From positions 1 through 7,568 of the forward strand of contig CALCNS010000111.1 of the NCBI GenBank assembly GCA_937897315.1: DNA of 7,568 bases. Reading direction: 5' to 3'. Source of the stretch: an uncultured Bacillota bacterium. GTDB taxonomy: Bacteria; Bacillota; JAAYKD01. The translations under genes were made by a program, and so were the position numbers. This document shows positions 1 to 6,000 of this stretch, one piece after another (position 1 is the stretch's first letter; every line of letters starts with the position of its first letter). The notes below the pieces were generated by a model. The model worked only from the letters and a program-made list of their open reading frames with translations, was not told the DNA's origin and ran no database searches.

Positions 1-1
1 C

Positions 2-3000
2 ATTGTATCAAAAGAACCTTACACCAGCAATGTGGGTGGAGTCACCAGTGAATACTACCCGTTCTTCAATGCCAGAACCGATGCCAATGGTATCGCTCAA
101 TTCTATGAGAAGCCACTTGGAAATTATGACTTAGTTGTTATGGCACAAGGCAGACGCAAGTTCATCTCCGAATGCAGTGTCATGCCTTCCGCAGGTGCGC
201 CTTTCATGGATATTGTGATGCAAAACGAACCCATTTCCATTGAGTGGACAGTCATCCCCACTACCATAGTTGACGAATACGAGATCAAACTAGAGTTAAC
301 ATTTGGTGCACAGATTCCAGCTCCGGCGTTTGGCTTTAACCCGCCATGGGTTAATATTCCCAAGAATGTGACCGAGCCGATTATGGTCGAAGCCAATGTT
401 GTCAACACGGGTCTCATCGCAATTACCGATGTGGTTGCTTCCGTGGTTCGCGAGCAAAAGGGAGCGACAGGCATTAGTATTGTGGGTGGAGGATATATTG
501 GAGAAATCCCCGCTCACAGCAGTGCTCGAATTCGCTTACAAATTCAACCGGGCGTCTATAACTTACCGTTTACCAAAGACAGTTATGGTAATGCGAAGAA
601 CTTCATTAAACTCGAAGGAACCTATGTATCCTTCGATCCCGACACTGGGTTACCGGTCGACCCCGCTATGATGGTTTCGGGAGCTCTGCCGATGTATAAC
701 CCAAGCGAAACCACTGTTAAATTAGACGTTCGCTTACCGGATGCACCAGGAAAAGTAGTACAAGAAGAGCTGAAATTGCCGGAAGGTCAAATTGAAGAAC
801 TACGTTATGTGGCCAATAGCGGAGCCAACCGAGAAGAACTTCTTAAAGAAGGCGGAGCTACCGCGTATGAAATTGTAAAACTATCCTTAAGTCAGACTGC
901 AACCCTAGAACGGCAAGCTTTCGATGCCACTCTAAAGATTACCAACGGTTATCCGGAGTATGCGCTGCAAAACCTGCGTGTGGATGTCACAGTGACCGAC
1001 GAAGCCGGTTTGGATGTGACGAATAAGAACTTTGTCATCGCCACAGGTTTACAAGGGATAACCGACGTGGATGGGAATGGCAGTTTGGCTGCCGGAACCG
1101 CCATGACTGCGACCTGGCAGATCATCCCAGGCAGCGACTTGGGTGGTACGACCATGGCTGGGAAAGTCTATTTTGCCAAAGCGCTCATTTCTTACTACGT
1201 CAACGGACGACTGGTTCAAACTCAAACGGACGGTGTACCGATCACCATCTTACCGCAACCCAAACTAACCTTGAATTACTATGTGCCGCATAATATTTTA
1301 TCGAACACTCCGTTCAAGTTGGCAGTGACGGTGGAAAACAGCGGGTATGGTGAAGCAAAGAACTTAAACATCAATTCTGGTCAGTTGCAAATTACCACCA
1401 ACCAAGCCGGGTTGCTCACCGACTTCGAGATCCTCAGTAGCTCATTTGGAAGCAACACCGGAAACCAATTCAAATTAGAATTTGGCAATATTGCTCCGGC
1501 AACTTACAGTGAAACAACGGATCCGATCACCAATGAAGTCAAAGGAGTATGGACGCCTACCAAGGTGACAGGATACTGGTTGGTCCGTTGGAACTTACCC
1601 GTTGAAGGTGATGAAGAACCCTATAAGGGTGAATTCCGAGATTTCAAAGCAACCCTAACGCACAAGGATTATAAGGGTGTGCAACTCAATCCGCTCATCG
1701 TTGCTGTCACTACCAGTATTATTGGCAAAGAAGATGTGTTAAAAGGCGAATTTGGCGATGGCGCAATGTCGGTAGTCAACGAAGGCAACACCGGTTTCCC
1801 CGATTTCCTGATGAACCTTTCCTCCGGATTACGAATCCCGATTTTTGTGCCTGACAAGGTGACAACCACGATAGCATATTCTCAGAACAACAACGGTATT
1901 ACGGTCCAGGTGACGAAACCTGCAGCTACATTGGACTACAACTCGGTACGTTACCAAATTATTCTAATTCCGGAACCGGAAGGCAGTGCTAGTATCTCGG
2001 CTGTAAAGCGAGGGCTCAGCGCCGATGATGCTACTCCGGTCACCTTATCCTTCTCGAACTATTGGAAGGATTACGGTAATATTTACATCGTGGATCAGAT
2101 TCCGGTGCGTTATAAGGCGGACGGAAGTCGTGAATTCGTGGATTCCTGGTATACCGTGGAATTTGGTAGCGGTGTGAAACTCAGCGACTTTGGGTATTCT
2201 AGATTCTTGTATACTCCGGCGAACCCTGGCGATGAAGGTGCGATTAGTGTGGGTATTGAGGGTGCCGGACTCTTCCTAAAAGATACGGTCTACTATGATA
2301 CTGGTATTCAGCCCGATGAGAAAGATGGAGATTTACGTCTGCGGGTCATGCTGGACAATCGCTCCAAGAATGTGGAAAGCGGTAGCATCGTCTTCACTGT
2401 GAAGAACAGTAAGGGAACAACGGTTCACAACTCGGAAACCGCATTTGCGAATCTACAGCCCTATGTCACCCAGTACGTTTTCTGCGATGCTTGGACTCCT
2501 GCTGAGGGAGGTGTCTACACTGTCACCACCGAGCTTAAGTCTGGTGGTAGCTTGACCGGACGCAAAGTAACCGGTGAAGTGGTGATTAACTCCTTACCGT
2601 TCAGCAATACCGGCCCCGACATTGCCAATGCCGTGGTCAATCAACCGGTACGCTTCGATGCCAGCCGCTCCTACGACAAGGACGGAACGATTATGTCCTA
2701 CGTCTGGGACTTTGGTGATGGCGAGAGCGGTTACGGGTTGACTCCAACTCATACCTATATTAAGTCCGGAACCTTCAAAGTGAAGCTTTTCGTTACGGAC
2801 AACAACCTTTCGACCACTTGGCCACCAACTTTAGTAGGCGGAGTTCCGGTGGAATCGGAAATCACAGACCAAAATGAGTTCTCGGTGATGCAGATTACAG
2901 TTCTAGAAGATCGGCCCGACTTGTTCGTGGAAACGTTAAGCTTCTCCGATGATACTCCCGATGAAAACACCTCGTTTACCGTGACTGCGCGAATTAGAAA

Positions 3001-6000
3001 CGGTACAGAAAATGGACTTGCCGGTGGATTGAAACCCACACCCGGACCATTCTTGGTAGGATTCTACATGGACGATGTCTATCAAGGATACATTCGAGTG
3101 GAAAACACCATTGATGTTAATACCACAAAAGATGTTGTCTTCCAAATGACCATGCCAGCAGGCGGAGCACCTCATAAGATATCTGCAGTTGCCAATGATT
3201 TAGGTAAATACATTGAAGAAGCCGATTTCGATAACAACCGCTTAGATTGGGTCATCAACGGAACGCAAACTGCATTTGCCGATTTGGTTTTAAGCACATT
3301 GTCTGTGGGTGCAGCACCGGGTCTAGCATCCGGAGACACCTTGGCTTGGAATGCCGGAGTGCCAATCGCGGTTCAAGTTAAGAATGAAGGCAGTGCTCCT
3401 GCCGGGAACTTTAAGGTTCTTGCTTATGCAAATGACACGCTGATTGGATCGGAATTTGTGCAAGGACTGGCGGTTGGGGCAACAGCTAACGTAACCTTTA
3501 GCTGGAAACCGGAAACCTCGGATGACTATACCATACGAGCCATTGCAGATGGTCCTGTGTCAGCAGCCGTTGAAATGGTAGAAAGCAACAACAGCAAACA
3601 GCAAGTCTTTACGAATCTTCTCGTGACATACCCAGATCTTATTATAGAGAATGTGAAGACCAGTTTAACTGGTAGCATTGTTCCGCAGGGAACCAATGTA
3701 ATCTTGTTTGCGACCATTAAGAATACAGGGCAAGCACCTGCGAACCTGCCAACAAAGGCATATTTCTATGTGGATCAACGATTTATTGGGGCAACTGAGT
3801 TTATTACATCTGGTAGCCTAGCCAAAGATGCTTCCGCTATTGTCAGTGTTGTGTGGAAGAACCCAGACTTTGGTGGGCAAGAAGTCTTGGTCATCGTTGA
3901 CCCAGATAACAAAATCAAAGAGAGCAACGAAGGAAACAACAATGGAACGTTCCGCTTTGCTGCTCCATTACAAGTGACACAAGCCCAGTTAACGGTAACC
4001 TCCATTGCAAACGATTTAACAAGTATCACCTATGGCAATACCGTCATTAGCAAGGTCGCGATTAAAAACACTGGCGATCGCGATATTACCAAAGCCTTTG
4101 ACACCTCCTTCTACGTGAACCATGTGAAAATTGGTGAGCAAAAAATCGAATCATTGGCAGCAGGTGGAACAGCAACAGTCAGCTTCACATGGAAAGCGGA
4201 CCAAACACCAACAGGCACGTATACCTTACGCACCTTTGCCGATAGCACTACTACCATGTCTATGAGCAACCGTTCACTAGCGACGATGTCGCAGACAGTG
4301 AATGTGGCACATGGTTTATTGGCAGATGCCAAATGGGATGTAACCGCTTTCTCCATGGATCAAAACCCTGTTCTACAATTACGAGTTGCTTCCACAGAAA
4401 CACCGTGGTCACCATTGTCCACAGCAAATGTAACCGCTCAATTGGTGAAGTTAACCGTTTCCGGAGAAACGACAACCGAAGAACTTGTTGGCACTTCCTT
4501 TGCTCTCACATATGATCCAGTGTCCGGGCTCTACAAAGCCACCCTTACTGCTCCAGTTTTAGCAGGAAGCTACCGAGTCAAATTCCAAGCAACCTCCGGT
4601 GCAGTGATTGTGAATACACAAAGCGATTTACAATTTAGCAACAACTTTAAAGTTAACATGACCAACACTGACCTTCAAAGCTATGGTATCGGTGCGAACT
4701 TTAACGCGACCGGTCGAGTTACCGATGAAGCTGGAGCCGGATTAACCGGTGTAGCAGTAACCGTTATGGTCATTGGTGAAGAGACTTGGAAATTCGACGG
4801 AACGACTACAGCTGACGGAACCTTCACCATAGCAGTGAAATTGCCGAAGGATTGTGGTGGTGCTTATACCATGCGCGCTGTTGCAACCAAAGAGAACATC
4901 AACAAACAAAGTGGAGATATTGTCTTCTACATCGATGGACTCAACGTTGCCGTTGCACCCAAGGTCAGCATTGTTCAAGGATACGACAAGATGATTGGTG
5001 GTTTCATACACAACTTAGGAGTGTTAGCCGAAGAAGGAGTCGTCATCGGATTTAGTGGATTACCTGCTGGATTCACCATAGACAAGGTCAAGGATGTTCC
5101 CAATAGCATCCCAGCTGAAAGTGAAGCCGAATTCCAAATCAAACTAACTGCCGCTTCAGACTTACCGGTTGGACAGTTTGTAGTTCAAATTACCGCTAAC
5201 GAAACCTCTACTCCAATAGAAGTCGAAATCGTGGAAGCCAAGCCCATTCTCACCATCAACCTTATCGGTGAAGCGGAAGCAAATAACGAAAACCTAGTTC
5301 GCGACACATTGGCCATGAGTTTGCGTCAAAACGAGATGAAGTCTTCTGTCATTCAAGTGACCAACAGAGGAACCTCAGCCATTACGGGATTACAAGTTGA
5401 ATGCGATCTTCCGTTTGTTCGTTTCTCGGCAACGCCTGAGGGTGGGTATACCGTACAACCTTCAAATAAGGGGTACACCATTCGTGACGAGCAGGGAGTT
5501 GCTTCCATTGTTGTTACAGCTTCTCCAAACGCATTGGTGAAGACTGGAGTATATAATAGCAAGATTATCCTTACTTACGATAATGGTGATCCAAAAACCA
5601 TTCCCGTCATTATTTCCGTTGGAAATGAATCGGTCGCGACCCTAACCTATGAAGTGCGCAATAACAATCATGTGGTGCAAACAGATGCAACTGTTCGGTT
5701 GGTGGGAATCGTTGCCCAAAAAGATCCGGTCATTCACGAAGCGAAAACGAATGCTCAAGGACAAGTCACCTTCACCAATATTCCTGCCGGACCTTATCAA
5801 TTGATTGTTAGCAAAGATTTCCACTCCACTTTAGAAACGGCAGTGGACATTCCTGCCCTCATCAATCGGGTACCGCAAATCGTAACCCTAACCAAACAAT
5901 TGATTAGCTTTGGCTTCGATGCTACAGAAGAGAACATCGTAACGACTTCGTCAACCCAAAGTGTGGGTTACGACAGTGTGCTCTATAAGGCAAAACAATT

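Noticed and set aside
29..352. Lys-Asn isopeptide-bonded pilin domain (SpaA type)
   Set aside because: The fold class is related, but the required Lys, Asn and Glu triad cannot be assigned from sequence alone.
124..474. Minus-strand open frame of 116 codons, and similar minus-strand frames such as 2755-3039 and 4742-5011
   Set aside because: All lie fully inside the long plus-strand frame, have no visible ribosome binding site or domain, and are explained as shadows of the codon pattern of the sense gene.
1064..1096. DVDGNGSLAAG (residues 355-365) as a dockerin or EF-hand calcium loop
   Set aside because: There is only one copy, without the dockerin duplicate and following helix, and it sits in module A where a Gly-rich turn is expected.
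4313..4645. Functional alpha-2-macroglobulin protease trap
   Set aside because: Only an MG-like beta-sandwich pattern is present; there is no thioester GCGEQ motif or bait-region context.
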